A DNA stretch of 64,000 bases from Rhodococcus opacus B4 (GCF_000010805.1 NC_012522.1:2046001-2110000), one strand, 5' to 3'. Shown: positions 55,062-64,000, counted from the first letter of the stretch. The notes: generated by a model not told the origin, from the sequence alone. Translations and numbers: made by a program.

Positions 55062-55786
55062 CGGAAACCCCGCCCGTGATCGAGGTATCGGTGGCTGCGG
55101 CGCCGTCGGTCGTATGGCCTGCCCTGCGCGACCCGCAGTTGCTTCGGCGCTGGCACGGCTGGGACTGCGCCGGCCTGGACGACGAGATCAGGGAAATCTA
55201 CTTCGGCGACGACGTGACGGAGGACGCCGGGACCTTCACCCTCACGCTCGGCGGCGCCGACCGGTTCAGCCTCCACGAGCGCGACGGCACGACGCTGGTG
55301 CGGATCACCCGGCCGCCGCGGGGCGGGGATCCCGCCGCCGACGCCTGGTACGACGACGTCACCGAGGGCTGGACCACGTTCCTGCAGTTCCTCAAGTTCG
55401 GCATCGAACGGCACGGACTCGACGAGCGTCGCACCCTCTTCCTCGAAGGACCGGTCGCGGACGGAGATTCGGCGCGGCACCTGCTCGGCCTCGACAAGGT
55501 CGCGGACCTGAAGGTGGGCGATCACTTCACCGCGGTCGCCGACACGGGTGATCTGCTGCACGGGGTGGTGTGCTTCGTCGGCGAGCATCAGACCGCGGTG
55601 AGCGTCGACGATCTCGGCCCCGGACTGTTGCAGTTCGGCGAGCAGCCCGTCAACGCGGCGCGCCCGAACGGCGGCGCGCAGATCCTGCTCGCGGTCTACG
55701 GCCTGGACGACGAGGAGTGGGCCGAACTCGAACAGCGCTGGACGGAGTGGTGGCAGGCCCGGCCGGGGGCCGAACCTGCCACCTGA
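55058..55786 (+). CDS. SRPBCC-domain protein
   Basis: A 242-residue protein of the START-like SRPBCC superfamily: IEVSVAAAPSVVWPALRDPQLLRRW at the N-terminus and a typical WTTFLQFLKF C-terminal helix of the first domain, followed by a second alpha/beta part. It may bind a hydrophobic ligand. Start overlaps the transporter stop (ATGA). Confidence 0.8.
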   Translation: MTETPPVIEVSVAAAPSVVWPALRDPQLLRRWHGWDCAGLDDEIREIYFGDDVTEDAGTFTLTLGGADRFSLHERDGTTLVRITRPPRGGDPAADAWYDDVTEGWTTFLQFLKFGIERHGLDERRTLFLEGPVADGDSARHLLGLDKVADLKVGDHFTAVADTGDLLHGVVCFVGEHQTAVSVDDLGPGLLQFGEQPVNAARPNGGAQILLAVYGLDDEEWAELEQRWTEWWQARPGAEPAT

Positions 55787-55798
55787 GTTCTCGACTGG

Positions 55799-56422
55799 TC
55801 AGGCGAGCACGGTGCCCAGGGTGGGCCACCAGATCGTGCTCTTGACGACGTTCGGCCCCACCTGGTGGTTCAGCGAGCCGTACACGGCCGCGACGACGAG
55901 GCCGCTGCCGAGTCCGGCGACCGGGGCCGTGGACACGACCGTGGGAACCGCGACGTTGTTCTGGTCCAGCTTCACGATGCCGCTGGCGCCGGTGGCGAAG
56001 CTGTAGTAGACGACGTCGAGCTCGGCGCCGGCCTGGTCGTTCGCGATGACGCCCGGGCCGCCGAAGAAGCCGAAGCGGAACTGGTTGCTCATGTTGGTCG
56101 CCACACCCGCGCCGTACAGCTGTCCGAGAACGGGACCGCCCTGCCCGGTGTCGGAGTACGCGGGGACCTGGAAGATCTGGCCCGGCAGGGCGATGTTCGT
56201 CGCGGCCGTGTCGGTCGGCGACGCGGCGAGTCGCTCGATGGCGGCCTCGGCCTCGGGGTTTCCGGCGGCCACGGTGCGCAGCTTCGCGATCGCGGTCGCC
56301 GGGTCGACGACGGGAGCGGAATCTGCGGGCTGCGCCGACACGACACCGGTGAACATCATCGTCGCCGCCACTGCGGCGGTCAGACCTGCCGCGACCCGTC
56401 GTGCGAAGTGCCGTCGATTCAT
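55799..56422 (-). CDS. Secreted hypothetical protein
   Basis: A 207-residue protein with an Arg-rich signal peptide (MNRRHFARRVAAGLTAAVAA) and probable cleavage after VVSA near residue 30. The mature part is rich in Gly, Ala and Val with no Cys, so probably beta-structured and cell-wall or extracellular. I do not recognise a family. Convergent with the SRPBCC gene. Confidence 0.78.
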   Translation of the reverse strand: MNRRHFARRVAAGLTAAVAATMMFTGVVSAQPADSAPVVDPATAIAKLRTVAAGNPEAEAAIERLAASPTDTAATNIALPGQIFQVPAYSDTGQGGPVLGQLYGAGVATNMSNQFRFGFFGGPGVIANDQAGAELDVVYYSFATGASGIVKLDQNNVAVPTVVSTAPVAGLGSGLVVAAVYGSLNHQVGPNVVKSTIWWPTLGTVLA

Positions 56423-56539
56423 TCTTCTTCTCCCTCGTCACGTCAATGGGTAAGCATTAGTTCGGATGAGTAAACACTCGAGCTCTTATCGACGCCGTGC
56501 TTCGCGGTGTTACGCCGCCCCCAGACCTATGCTGCTGGC

Positions 56540-58186
56540 ATGGGACCGGATGGTGGGCACGAGTCGAGGATCAGTGAGTTTCGGGAGGGGCTCGACGCCG
56601 TGGTCCCCACCCGCCGGAGCCTGCAGCGCCTGTTCGAGGCGGTCCTCGTCGTCGGGTCGGGGCTCGAGCTGGATTCCACCCTGCAGCGCATCGTCAATTC
56701 GGCCACGTCCCTGCTCGGCGCCCGCTACGGCGCGCTCGGTGTCCACGCCCCCGACGGCGGGCTCTCGGAGTTCGTGTACGAGGGCATCACGCCGGACGAG
56801 CGCGCCCGCATGGGCCACCTGCCCGAGGGCCGCGGACTGCTGGGACTACTGGTCCACGACCCCCGCCCGGTGCGCCTCGCCAACCTGGCCGATCATCCGG
56901 GGTCGATCGGCTTCCCGCCCAATCATCCGCCGATGAAGAGCTTCCTGGGAATGCCGATCATGATGCGGGGCAAAATTTTCGGAAGCATCTATCTCACCGA
57001 GAAACTCAGCGGACCCGAGTTCACCGACGAGGACGAGGTGATTCTGCGCGCGCTCGCCACCTCTGCCGGCGTGGCGGTGGAGAATGCCCGGCTGTTCGAG
57101 GAATCGCGAACGCGGGAGCGGTGGTTGACGGCCGTCGCGACAATCACCTCCCGGCTGATGGTCGGAGGTTCACTCGACGAAACGCTGCACATGCTCGCCG
57201 CCGAGGTGCGTGAACTGTCCAGCGGCGACGAGGTCTTCATCGTCGTCACGCTCGGCGAGGGCGCGGTGGTCGGGGCCGACAGCGCGATGCGGCCGCTGCG
57301 CAGCACCGTCCGAAGCGCCACCCAGGCCGAGCCGTTCGCCGAAGTGCTGCGCTCCCGCACCCCCGCCCTGCTGACGGGGATCGACGGTCTCGCACCGTTC
57401 TCCGCCGCGGCGGGCCGGGCCGCGGTGCTGCCGCTGTCGACCGCGTCGGGGGTCGGCGGGGTCCTGGTGGTCACGGCGCGCGGCACCACTGCGTGGGATC
57501 CCGACGAGGTCGCCCGACTCGAATCGGTAGCCGACCTCGCCGCCGTCGCGGTGGAGTTCTCCGATCAACAGAGCAAGCAACGTCTGCTGTCCGTGCTGGC
57601 CGACCGCGACCGGATCGCGCGCGACCTGCACGACAACGTGATTCAGCGATTGTTTGCCACAGGCATGAGCCTGCAGAGCACTCACGCGGTCGGGGACGTT
57701 CCGGACGGCGTGCGCTCCATCGTGGCCACCGCGGTCGAGCAACTCGATCGAACGGTGCGCGAGATCCGCACCACCATCTTCGATCTGCAGGCCACCGGCG
57801 TCGCCTCGGCGACCAGTCTGCGCCGCCGCCTTCTCGACGTGATCGGCGACCTCACCTCCCATTCGCCGGTCGCGCCCAACGTCCAGTTCACCGGCGCCAT
57901 CGATACTCTCGTGCCGAGCCGCATCCACCCGCATGCGGAGGCGGTGTTGCGCGAAGCGCTGAGTAATGCCCTGCGGCACGCGCGGGCCACCACCATCGAC
58001 ATCTCGGTGGCCGCGGGGGACGACCTCACCGTCACGGTCGCTGACGACGGAATCGGGATCGCGGACGGCGCCCGGCGCAGTGGACTGGACAACCTCGACC
58101 GGCGGGCCGAACACTGCGGCGGCACCTGCACCGTCGATTCGGCGGACGGGGGAACCGTCGTCACCTGGCGGGTTCCGTTGGTGTGA
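56540..58186 (+). CDS. devS: DevS/DosT-like sensor histidine kinase
   Basis: A 548-residue cytosolic kinase: GAF-A (about 40-190), GAF-B (about 205-345), HisKA_3 with phospho-acceptor His364 in RIARDLHDNVIQRLF, and HATPase (NALRHARATTIDISV, DDGIGIADG). GAF-A has His129 in FPPNHPPMKSFLG, the segment that holds the proximal haem ligand in mycobacterial DevS and DosT, so O2, NO or CO sensing is likely. ATG 56540 is chosen; 11 codons upstream are also open. The regulator gene is convergent next door. Confidence 0.88.
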   Translation: MGPDGGHESRISEFREGLDAVVPTRRSLQRLFEAVLVVGSGLELDSTLQRIVNSATSLLGARYGALGVHAPDGGLSEFVYEGITPDERARMGHLPEGRGLLGLLVHDPRPVRLANLADHPGSIGFPPNHPPMKSFLGMPIMMRGKIFGSIYLTEKLSGPEFTDEDEVILRALATSAGVAVENARLFEESRTRERWLTAVATITSRLMVGGSLDETLHMLAAEVRELSSGDEVFIVVTLGEGAVVGADSAMRPLRSTVRSATQAEPFAEVLRSRTPALLTGIDGLAPFSAAAGRAAVLPLSTASGVGGVLVVTARGTTAWDPDEVARLESVADLAAVAVEFSDQQSKQRLLSVLADRDRIARDLHDNVIQRLFATGMSLQSTHAVGDVPDGVRSIVATAVEQLDRTVREIRTTIFDLQATGVASATSLRRRLLDVIGDLTSHSPVAPNVQFTGAIDTLVPSRIHPHAEAVLREALSNALRHARATTIDISVAAGDDLTVTVADDGIGIADGARRSGLDNLDRRAEHCGGTCTVDSADGGTVVTWRVPLV

Positions 58187-58194
58187 AGAGAATT

Positions 58195-58830
58195 TCAGTG
58201 CTGCCGGCGTAACTCGGTGGCCAGCACCGCTGCCTGCGTGCGCCGCTGCATCCCCAGTTTCGACAACAGCCGCGACACGTAGTTCTTGATCGTCTTCTCG
58301 GCCAGGAACAGCCGCTCGGCGATCTCCCGGTTGGTGAGCCCCTCGCCGATCAAGTCGAAAACGGCGCGTTCCTGCTCGGACAGTTGCGCCAGCGGGTCGT
58401 CGCGGCGGGCGGACCTGATCCGGTTCATCAGCGCCGACGTCGCCCTGCTGTCGAGCAGCGAACCGCCCTCCCCCACCGTCCGCACGGCCGCCACCAGGTC
58501 GGTGCCGAGGATCTGCTTGAGGACGAATCCGGACGCCCCGGCCATGATGGCGTCGAACAGCGCCTCGTCGTCGGAATACGACGTCAGCATCAGGCACCGC
58601 AGTTCGGGCAGCGCGGCGCGCAGGTCCCGGCACAGCTCGACACCGTTGCCGTCCGGCAACCGGACGTCGAGCACGGCGACATCGGCGCCGCTGCCCGGGA
58701 TCCGCGCCATCGCCTCACCGACCGATGCGGCCTCCCCGACCACGTCGAGGTCGGGCACGCTGCCGAGTAGATCGACCAGGCCTCGTCGCACGATCTCGTG
58801 GTCGTCGACGAGGAACACCCGCGTGGTCAT
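58195..58830 (-). CDS. devR: DevR/DosR-like NarL-family response regulator
   Basis: A 211-residue regulator. Receiver residues are Asp9, Asp10, phospho-acceptor Asp55 ([10 protein letters not shown]), Thr83 and Lys105. The LuxR-type HTH at about 145-205 contains [29 protein letters not shown], quoted here only in part by family: [18 protein letters not shown]. DosR drives hypoxia/NO dormancy genes including universal stress proteins, two of which are just downstream. Its gene end lies 8 bases from the devS end in convergent layout. Confidence 0.9.
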   Translation of the reverse strand: MTTRVFLVDDHEIVRRGLVDLLGSVPDLDVVGEAASVGEAMARIPGSGADVAVLDVRLPDGNGVELCRDLRAALPELRCLMLTSYSDDEALFDAIMAGASGFVLKQILGTDLVAAVRTVGEGGSLLDSRATSALMNRIRSARRDDPLAQLSEQERAVFDLIGEGLTNREIAERLFLAEKTIKNYVSRLLSKLGMQRRTQAAVLATELRRQH

Positions 58831-58873
58831 GTGTGCACCTCCACCGTCTACTCCTCGAACCGTACCGCGCAGG

Positions 58874-59764
58874 CTAGTTCTCCGGCCGGACGATCATCAC
58901 CGGGCAGTCCGCGGTGTGGAGCAGTGCGTTGCTGGTGGAGCCGAGCAGCATTCCCTTGAAACCACCCCGGCCGCGGCTGCCGACGACGATCAGCTGTGCC
59001 TTCTCGGCGAATTCGCTGAGCACCCGCACGGGGCGGTCGCGCGCGACGACGCGTTCGACGGTCACGTCCGGATACCGCTCCTGGTACCCGGCGAGACGCT
59101 CCGACAGAACCACTTCCTCACCCGTCTGGATGCTGCTCCACAACGGATCGTCCGGGCTGGCGCCGAGCGACGGCTGCACACTCACATCGCTCCACACGTT
59201 GACCGCGACCAGGCTCGCGCCACGGGCGGCGGCCTGCTCGAAGGCCACTTCCAACGCCGCCCTGCTGCTCTCCGAACCGTCGACGCCGACCACGATCGGC
59301 CCCTCGGTCGGCGGCTGCCCGTCCAGGGTGCGCCCCCGCACGACCACCAGCGGGCAGTGGCCGTGCGCGGCGACCGCGGACGTCGTGGAACCGATCAGCA
59401 GGCCGGTGAACTCGCCGTGCCCGCGCGAGCCGAGCACCACCATGTGCGCGTTCGCGGACAGTTCGATGAGGGTCTGACTCACCTTGGCCTCGAACTGCTC
59501 GGTGGTGATGTCGAGCGGCTCGTCCACCGTCTGTTTCGCGTGGACCCGCGCACTGCCCAGCCGGGCCTTCGCCGTGTCCTCGAGTTCTTCCTTGAAGCTC
59601 TCGGCCAGGTACGGCTCGGTGTAATAGAAAGCAGGAATGTGTACCACTGTCACGATGTGCAGCGGGAGCGACAGTGCGGCGGCGGCCCGGGCGGCCCACG
59701 CCACGGCGGCCGACGCCGACTCGGATCCGTCCACACCCACGACGATCGGCTTGATTCCGGTCAT
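58874..59764 (-). CDS. Tandem-domain universal stress protein 1
   Basis: A 296-residue protein with two USP domains, each with VVGVDGSE and a nucleotide-binding G-x2-G-x9-G-[ST] loop ([16 protein letters not shown] and [18 protein letters not shown]). Such proteins bind ATP and are major DosR-regulon products in mycobacteria. I see no DosR box in the 50 bases before this start. ATG 59764. Confidence 0.92.
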   Translation of the reverse strand: MTGIKPIVVGVDGSESASAAVAWAARAAAALSLPLHIVTVVHIPAFYYTEPYLAESFKEELEDTAKARLGSARVHAKQTVDEPLDITTEQFEAKVSQTLIELSANAHMVVLGSRGHGEFTGLLIGSTTSAVAAHGHCPLVVVRGRTLDGQPPTEGPIVVGVDGSESSRAALEVAFEQAAARGASLVAVNVWSDVSVQPSLGASPDDPLWSSIQTGEEVVLSERLAGYQERYPDVTVERVVARDRPVRVLSEFAEKAQLIVVGSRGRGGFKGMLLGSTSNALLHTADCPVMIVRPEN

Positions 59765-59814
59765 GGTCACCTTTCCTGATTCTTTCCGGCTGGGCACTGC
59801 TGAGGTGTGCGGTG

Positions 59815-60855
59815 CTACCCGCAGATCTTGCGGAGCTTCTCGACCAACGCGACCCGGCCCGCACGATCCGCGGCGAGCGGTGTGACGGTGAGCGTGGTGA
59901 CCCCGGACTCGGCGAACGCAGCCACGCGCTCCGCGACGTAGCTCTCCGGACCGATCAGCGACACGGCCCGCACCAGGTCGTCAGGCACGGCGGCGGCGGC
60001 CTCGTCCTTCTTGCCCGACAGGTAGAGGTCCTGGATGGTCTCGGCTTCCTTCTCGTAGCCGTAGCGGACTGCGAGGTCGTTGTAGAAGTTCTTGCCCTTC
60101 GCGCCCATGCCGCCGATGTACAGGGCCAGACCGGGGCGGACCCAGTCCAGCATGTGGTCGACGTCGTCGCCGATGGCGAGGGCGGGCGACGCGAAGACCT
60201 GCAGGTCGCCGAGGCTCGGGTCGCGCTTCGCCTTGCCCTTGGCCAGCGGCTCGCCCCACACGCTCGCGGCCTTCTCCGGGTGGTAGAAGATGGGTTCCCA
60301 GCCTTCGGCGATCTCGGCGGTCAACTCCACGTTCTTCGGTCCGAGCGACGCGATGACGATCGGGATGCGATCACGCACAGGGTGGTTGATGATCTTCAGC
60401 GGTTTGCCCAGCCCGGTGCCCTTCTCGGCGGGCAGCGGAATCTGGTAGTACTTGCCCTGGAACTCGACCTTCTCGCGGCGCCACACCTTGCGGCAGATTT
60501 CGACGACCTCGCGGGTGCGTCCGAGCGGGGCGTCGTACTTGACGCCGTGGAAACCCTCGATCACCTGCGGGCCGGAGGCGCCGAGCCCCATCACGAAGCG
60601 TCCGTCCGACACGAAGTCGAGGCCGGCGGCCGTCATCGCCGTCAGGCTCGGCGTGCGGGTGTAGATCTGGAAGATGCCCGAAGCGAGTTCCAGGGTGGTG
60701 GTCTTGGCGGCGAGGTAGCCGATCTGGCTCACGGCGTCGAACGAGTAGGCCTCGGGCACGAACGCGATGTCGAGCCCGGCTTTCTCCAGGTCGGCGACCT
60801 CGTCGACCGTCTCGGCGAAACCGCCGCTGTAGTTCAAGCCCATACCTATGCGCAC
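59815..60855 (-). CDS. LLM-class F420-type oxidoreductase
   Basis: A 346-residue protein starting VRIGMGLNYSGGF, with a DIAFVPEAYSFDA and ASGIFQIYTRTPSLTAMTA pattern of mycobacterial F420-dependent luciferase-like proteins such as the Rv3520c group. GTG 60855 is chosen: GGGGA lies seven bases upstream and the residues before it are not conserved. It sits between two universal stress protein genes. Substrate is unknown. Confidence 0.88.
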   Translation of the reverse strand: MRIGMGLNYSGGFAETVDEVADLEKAGLDIAFVPEAYSFDAVSQIGYLAAKTTTLELASGIFQIYTRTPSLTAMTAAGLDFVSDGRFVMGLGASGPQVIEGFHGVKYDAPLGRTREVVEICRKVWRREKVEFQGKYYQIPLPAEKGTGLGKPLKIINHPVRDRIPIVIASLGPKNVELTAEIAEGWEPIFYHPEKAASVWGEPLAKGKAKRDPSLGDLQVFASPALAIGDDVDHMLDWVRPGLALYIGGMGAKGKNFYNDLAVRYGYEKEAETIQDLYLSGKKDEAAAAVPDDLVRAVSLIGPESYVAERVAAFAESGVTTLTVTPLAADRAGRVALVEKLRKICG

Positions 60856-60928
60856 GTCGTTCCCCAATCCTGGCGGTAGCTGCAACCTGTTCCTGCTTCG
60901 ATCCAGAACACTACTGCGCGCAAGCGCC

Positions 60929-61813
60929 TCAAGGGCGTGCAGGCCTCACGACGACGACCGGGCACTGTGCACCACCGACCAGGCTGTTGCTGGTCGAACC
61001 GAGCAGCATCCCCTTGAACCCTCCGCGACCCCGGCTGCCGACGACCAGCAGTTGCGCCTTCTTCGACCAGTCGAGCAACCGCGCCCGCGGATTGTCGATG
61101 TACACCTCACGGGTGACCTGCACGTCGGGGTATTTCTCCTGCCAGCCTGCGAGGCTCTCGGCGAGGACGGCGCGTTCGTCCTCCTCGAGTCCCTGCGGCA
61201 CGAGGGCGGCGGCCCTCGGGTCCTCGAACGCCTTCGACCCGAGGTCGCTCCACACGTGGACGGCCACCAGCGGAGCGTTCCGCATCGACGCCTCCTGGAA
61301 GGCCACCGAGATCGCCCGCTCACTGGTGGCGCTGCCGTCGACGCCGACCACGACGGGCCCGTCGGCGTGGGTGTCGCCGCGAACGACGACGACCGGGCAG
61401 TGCGCGTGGCTGGTGACGTTGATCGCCGTGTTCCCGAGCAGCGCGGTGGCCGCCGCCCCGGCCCCGGACGCGCCGACCACCACGATCCGGGCGTTCTCGG
61501 ACAGGTCGACGAGCCACTGAGCACTGCTGCCGATCGACAGTTCGGTGCAGACCTCGATGATGGGATTGACGGCGAATGCCTGCTCCTGCGCCTCGGCGAG
61601 AATCGCCTTGCCGCTCGCCTCGACCCACTCGTACACGCCGCCCGAATCCATGTACGGGCCGCCGAACCCGTACGGAGCGAAGTCGAGTGCGTGGATGATC
61701 TTCAGGTTAAGTCCACGTTCGGTGGCGAGTTCGGCAGCCATCCGGACAGCGGACTTCGAGCTGTCCGATCCGTCCGCGCCGACGACGACGCTGTTGCGGT
61801 CCCGTGTGCTCAT
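60929..61813 (-). CDS. Tandem-domain universal stress protein 2
   Basis: A 294-residue protein with two USP domains. VVVGADGSDSS begins domain 1 and VVVGVDGSATS domain 2. The second nucleotide loop, [18 protein letters not shown], is the same as in the first USP, while domain 1 has GASGAGAAATALLGNT. A near-consensus DosR box lies 55 bases upstream of the ATG, so hypoxia or NO control through DevR is likely. Confidence 0.92.
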   Translation of the reverse strand: MSTRDRNSVVVGADGSDSSKSAVRMAAELATERGLNLKIIHALDFAPYGFGGPYMDSGGVYEWVEASGKAILAEAQEQAFAVNPIIEVCTELSIGSSAQWLVDLSENARIVVVGASGAGAAATALLGNTAINVTSHAHCPVVVVRGDTHADGPVVVGVDGSATSERAISVAFQEASMRNAPLVAVHVWSDLGSKAFEDPRAAALVPQGLEEDERAVLAESLAGWQEKYPDVQVTREVYIDNPRARLLDWSKKAQLLVVGSRGRGGFKGMLLGSTSNSLVGGAQCPVVVVRPARP

Positions 61814-61867
61814 GGCTTCACACTATCCCCGGCCGCGTTTTCGCGTCTGCCGCCCTTCGCCTTTCGG

Positions 61868-61887
61868 CTCGGGACCAAAGTCCCCAT
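61868..61887 (-). promoter_or_regulatory. DosR (DevR) box upstream of USP 2
   Basis: CTCGGGACCAAAGTCCCCAT matches the mycobacterial DosR box TTSGGGACTWWAGTCCCSAA at 17 of 20 positions, with the palindromic GGGAC / GTCCC halves intact. It lies 55-74 bases before the USP start. Confidence 0.78.
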
Positions 61888-62028
61888 CAACTCGGGCTCT
61901 CCGACCGTAGCCGCAGCGGCCGAATTCGGCGATGATGAGAAGTGGAGTAGTGCGCCCTAAGCGAATCCGACTGCGCCGCTGCTCTTTTCGAAGCAGCCGA
62001 CCCCGAGCGATGTCGGTCACAAATTTGG

Positions 62029-62046
62029 TATTTCAGATGAGAATTA
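62029..62046 (+). promoter_or_regulatory. Possible NsrR operator
   Basis: An imperfect dyad, TATTTC-N6-GAATTA, in AT-rich sequence ends 15 bases before the nsrR start. Autoregulation by an Rrf2-type repressor at such a place is usual. The match to a known NsrR site is not established. Confidence 0.35.
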
Positions 62047-62061
62047 AAGTACGTTCGGGTC

Positions 62062-62535
62062 ATGCAACTCACACAGTTCACCGACCTCGGACTGCGGGTG
62101 GTCATGCGACTGGCCGTGGCCGGAGACGGCGAACGACCGGGTAGCCGGGCGATCGCCGAGGAACTGTCGGTGTCGTACACCCACGCCGCCAAGGTGATCA
62201 CCCGGCTCGGCGAACTCGGCATCGTCGACGCGCGCCGCGGACGCGCCGGCGGCCTGGCCATCACCGAACTCGGGCGCACCGCGTCCGTCGGCTGGCTCGC
62301 CCGCCGACTCGAAGGCGACGCGGAGGTCGTCGACTGCGACGGCGCCCAGCCCTGCCCGCTGCGGTCCAACTGCCTGCTGCGGTCGGCGCTCCGGCGCGCG
62401 CAGGACGCGTTCTTCACGTCGCTGGACGCTCTCACCGTCGAAGACCTCACCCGTACCCCCACCGGAACCGTCCTGCTCGCCCTCCCGCGGGTGGCCGCCA
62501 CAACTTCCCAGATTTCTCGAACGATCGGAGACTGA
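62062..62535 (+). CDS. nsrR: Rrf2-family NO-sensing repressor NsrR
   Basis: A 157-residue winged-helix regulator. The HTH is at about 28-60 (SRAIAEELSVSYTHAAKVIT). Three Cys, 92, 98 and 104, have C-x5-C-x5-C spacing (DCDGAQPCPLRSNC), the iron-sulfur ligand pattern of Streptomyces NsrR. Nitric oxide damages the cluster and lifts repression. hmp follows after one base, so NsrR controls its own operon partner. Confidence 0.92.
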   Translation: MQLTQFTDLGLRVVMRLAVAGDGERPGSRAIAEELSVSYTHAAKVITRLGELGIVDARRGRAGGLAITELGRTASVGWLARRLEGDAEVVDCDGAQPCPLRSNCLLRSALRRAQDAFFTSLDALTVEDLTRTPTGTVLLALPRVAATTSQISRTIGD

Positions 62536-62536
62536 C

Positions 62537-63718
62537 ATGCTCTCGCCCACCTCGACCGACGTCATCCGCGCCACCCTGCCCGTGGTCGGCGCCGCCATCT
62601 CGGACATCACGACGCTGTTCTACCGCAAGTTGTTCGACGCGCATCCCGAACTCGAACGAGACCTGTTCAACCGCGGGAACCAGAAGCAGGGCGAACAGCA
62701 GAAGGCACTGGCCGGGGCCATCGCCGCGTTCGCCGCCCTCCAACTCGAGCCCGATCAGGCGCGCGTCGATCTCATCCTGTCGCGGATCGCCAACAAGCAC
62801 GCCTCGCTGGGGATCGAACCCTCGCAGTACGCGATCGTGCACACCCACCTGTTCGCGGCCATCGTCGAGGTCCTCGGCGACGCCGTCACTCCCGAGGTCG
62901 CTGCCGCCTGGGACGAGGTGTACTGGCTGATGGCGGAGACCCTGATCGCGATGGAGGCCGGACTGTACGCCTCGGCGGGCGTCGCGGTCGGCGACGTGTG
63001 GCGCGAGGTGCGGGTCCGCGAGCGTCGGCACGAGTCCGCGGACACGGTGTCGTTCGTGTTCACCTCCGTCGACGGCTCACCGCTTCCGTCGTTCGCTCCG
63101 GGGCAGTACCTCTCCGTCGCGGTTCACCTGCCGGACGGCGCACGCCAGATCCGCCAGTACAGCCTGTCCTCGGCCCCGTCGCGCGGCGACTGGAGGATCT
63201 CGGTGAAGCGCGCCGGTGAGGTGTCGAACTTCCTGTACCACAACGTCTTCGAAGACGACCTCCTGACGGTGTCGACGCCGTTCGGCGATCTCGTCCTGCA
63301 GGACGACGACGCACCGCTGCTCCTCGTGTCCGCGGGCATCGGGTGCACGCCGATGATCGGGATGCTCAGCCACCTCGCCGACACCGACGACAGCCGCCCG
63401 ATCTCGGTGCTCCACGCCGACCGGTCGGCCAGCAGTCACGCGCACCGCGCGGAGCTCACCGAACTGGTGGAACGTCTGCCGTTCGCGGTGATGCACCGCT
63501 GGTACGAAGACCTGGGCGCCCGACGTCCCGAGGGCGGCCTGCGGGAGGGACGCGCCGACCTCGGCGAGGTCACGATCGCCCCCGGCACCCGCGCCTACCT
63601 GTGCGGCCCGCTGCCGTTCATGCTCGGAATACGCGAAGCCCTCCTCGCGAAGGACGTGCCCGCCGAGAACATCCACTACGAGGTGTTCGGACCCGACAGC
63701 TGGTCGGCCACCGTGTGA
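62537..63718 (+). CDS. hmp: Flavohaemoglobin, NO dioxygenase
   Basis: A 393-residue protein with three domains. The globin (about 1-140) has B10 Tyr in TTLFYRKLF, E7 Gln in the NQKQGEQQ helix and proximal His in ANKHASLGI. The FAD domain has RQYSLSSAP and the NAD domain GIGCTPMIGML, ending in YEVFGPD. It turns NO and O2 into nitrate in the cytosol using NAD(P)H. It has an NsrR repressor directly upstream. Confidence 0.95.
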   Translation: MLSPTSTDVIRATLPVVGAAISDITTLFYRKLFDAHPELERDLFNRGNQKQGEQQKALAGAIAAFAALQLEPDQARVDLILSRIANKHASLGIEPSQYAIVHTHLFAAIVEVLGDAVTPEVAAAWDEVYWLMAETLIAMEAGLYASAGVAVGDVWREVRVRERRHESADTVSFVFTSVDGSPLPSFAPGQYLSVAVHLPDGARQIRQYSLSSAPSRGDWRISVKRAGEVSNFLYHNVFEDDLLTVSTPFGDLVLQDDDAPLLLVSAGIGCTPMIGMLSHLADTDDSRPISVLHADRSASSHAHRAELTELVERLPFAVMHRWYEDLGARRPEGGLREGRADLGEVTIAPGTRAYLCGPLPFMLGIREALLAKDVPAENIHYEVFGPDSWSATV

Positions 63719-63736
63719 GAGCCGGCGCCGCCCCGG

Positions 63737-64000
63737 TCACACCGACCAGGTGTGGACGGGGCTGCCCTCACGCATGTTCTCCACGTACTGACGCAACATG
63801 GCGGCGAGGGCTTCCCGGCGGCTCAGCCCGGCGTTCTCGTGCCGCACCACCTGCGCACGCTGCCACGACGCCCCCGTCTGCCGGGTCACGCACCGGCCCT
63901 CGATGACGCTGAGGTAGCGGTCGCGGGCCTTCGCCGACAACCCGAACGCGGCGAGCCCCTCGTCGGCGATCGGCAGCAGCCGCCTCAGGACGAGTTCGTC
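63737..64000 (-). CDS. C-terminal part of a GCS2-like ligase (5' end outside window)
   Basis: The frame is open from the right edge, leaving 87 C-terminal residues. LLPIADEGLAAFGL, RYLSVIEGRCVTRQTGASWQ and the terminal GSPVHTWSV resemble the end of actinobacterial glutamate-cysteine-ligase-like (GCS2) proteins, but this is a recall-based match to a short fragment. It is convergent with hmp. Confidence 0.5.
   Translation of the reverse strand, partial: DELVLRRLLPIADEGLAAFGLSAKARDRYLSVIEGRCVTRQTGASWQRAQVVRHENAGLSRREALAAMLRQYVENMREGSPVHTWSV

Noticed and set aside
59765-59814. Searched for a DosR box before universal stress protein 1.
   Set aside because: No GGGAC/GTCCC half-site pair is present in that gap.
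1-64000. CRISPR arrays, insertion sequences, transposases, tRNA and rRNA genes.
   Set aside because: No regularly spaced direct repeats, transposase motifs, tRNA-like cloverleaf sequences or rRNA segments were recognised in the window.

Overview
The window is high-GC actinobacterial DNA with dense, same-strand operons, many ATGA/GTGA start-stop overlaps and frequent GTG starts. An FprA-type ferredoxin reductase, a DevS/DevR pair with universal stress proteins, an NsrR-Hmp pair, an ESX-like small protein and several luciferase-like flavin monooxygenases together suggest a Rhodococcus or close mycolic-acid relative. Genus is inferred from gene content, not from a marker gene.

Positions 1-20.6 kb (minus strand) hold part of a hybrid NRPS-PKS cluster. 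In transcription order it encodes a free carrier protein, an acyl-CoA dehydrogenase, a KASIII-like protein, an FkbH-like glyceryl-ACP synthase, a free adenylation protein, a three-carrier NRPS of about 3,040 residues, a KS / degenerate-AT / carrier / C protein, a 3-hydroxyacyl-CoA dehydrogenase and a condensation protein that runs off the left edge. The FkbH, carrier, dehydrogenase and HAD enzymes match the set that makes hydroxymalonyl-ACP from a glycerate unit. No O-methyltransferase is present in the window. The product is unknown.

Positions 20.6-38.8 kb (minus strand) hold two sulfur-acquisition operons. Each starts with a SAM-I-type riboswitch followed at once by a tiny ORF with an R-x-H-[IV]-D-L-C-R motif and a Cys-containing C-terminus. 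The first (38.4 to 31.6 kb) encodes an amino-acid-type ABC transporter, a GNAT protein and three flavin monooxygenases. Its ATPase gene carries a frameshift in Walker A. The second (31.2 to 20.65 kb) encodes a peptide-type ABC transporter, four flavin monooxygenases and a DUF1684 protein. Only 44 bases separate its last gene from the first NRPS-cluster gene, with no visible terminator, so the biosynthetic genes may be read as an extension of the SAM-controlled operon.

Positions 38.9-56.4 kb are mostly housekeeping: TauE-type permease, NagD-like phosphatase, a DUF1023 hydrolase divergent from an ESX-like protein, rhodanese-MetZ, FprA, PurT, Fpg/Nei glycosylase, CobF, ThyA-FolA, a cupin, a TDT-family transporter and several lipoproteins. 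Long perfect hairpins lie at gene ends, and a 58-base hairpin element occurs twice.

Positions 56.5-64 kb form a hypoxia/nitric-oxide region: DevS-like sensor kinase, convergent DevR-like regulator, two tandem-domain universal stress proteins (one preceded by a strong DosR-box match), an F420-type LLM oxidoreductase, NsrR and flavohaemoglobin Hmp. The right edge cuts a minus-strand gene.
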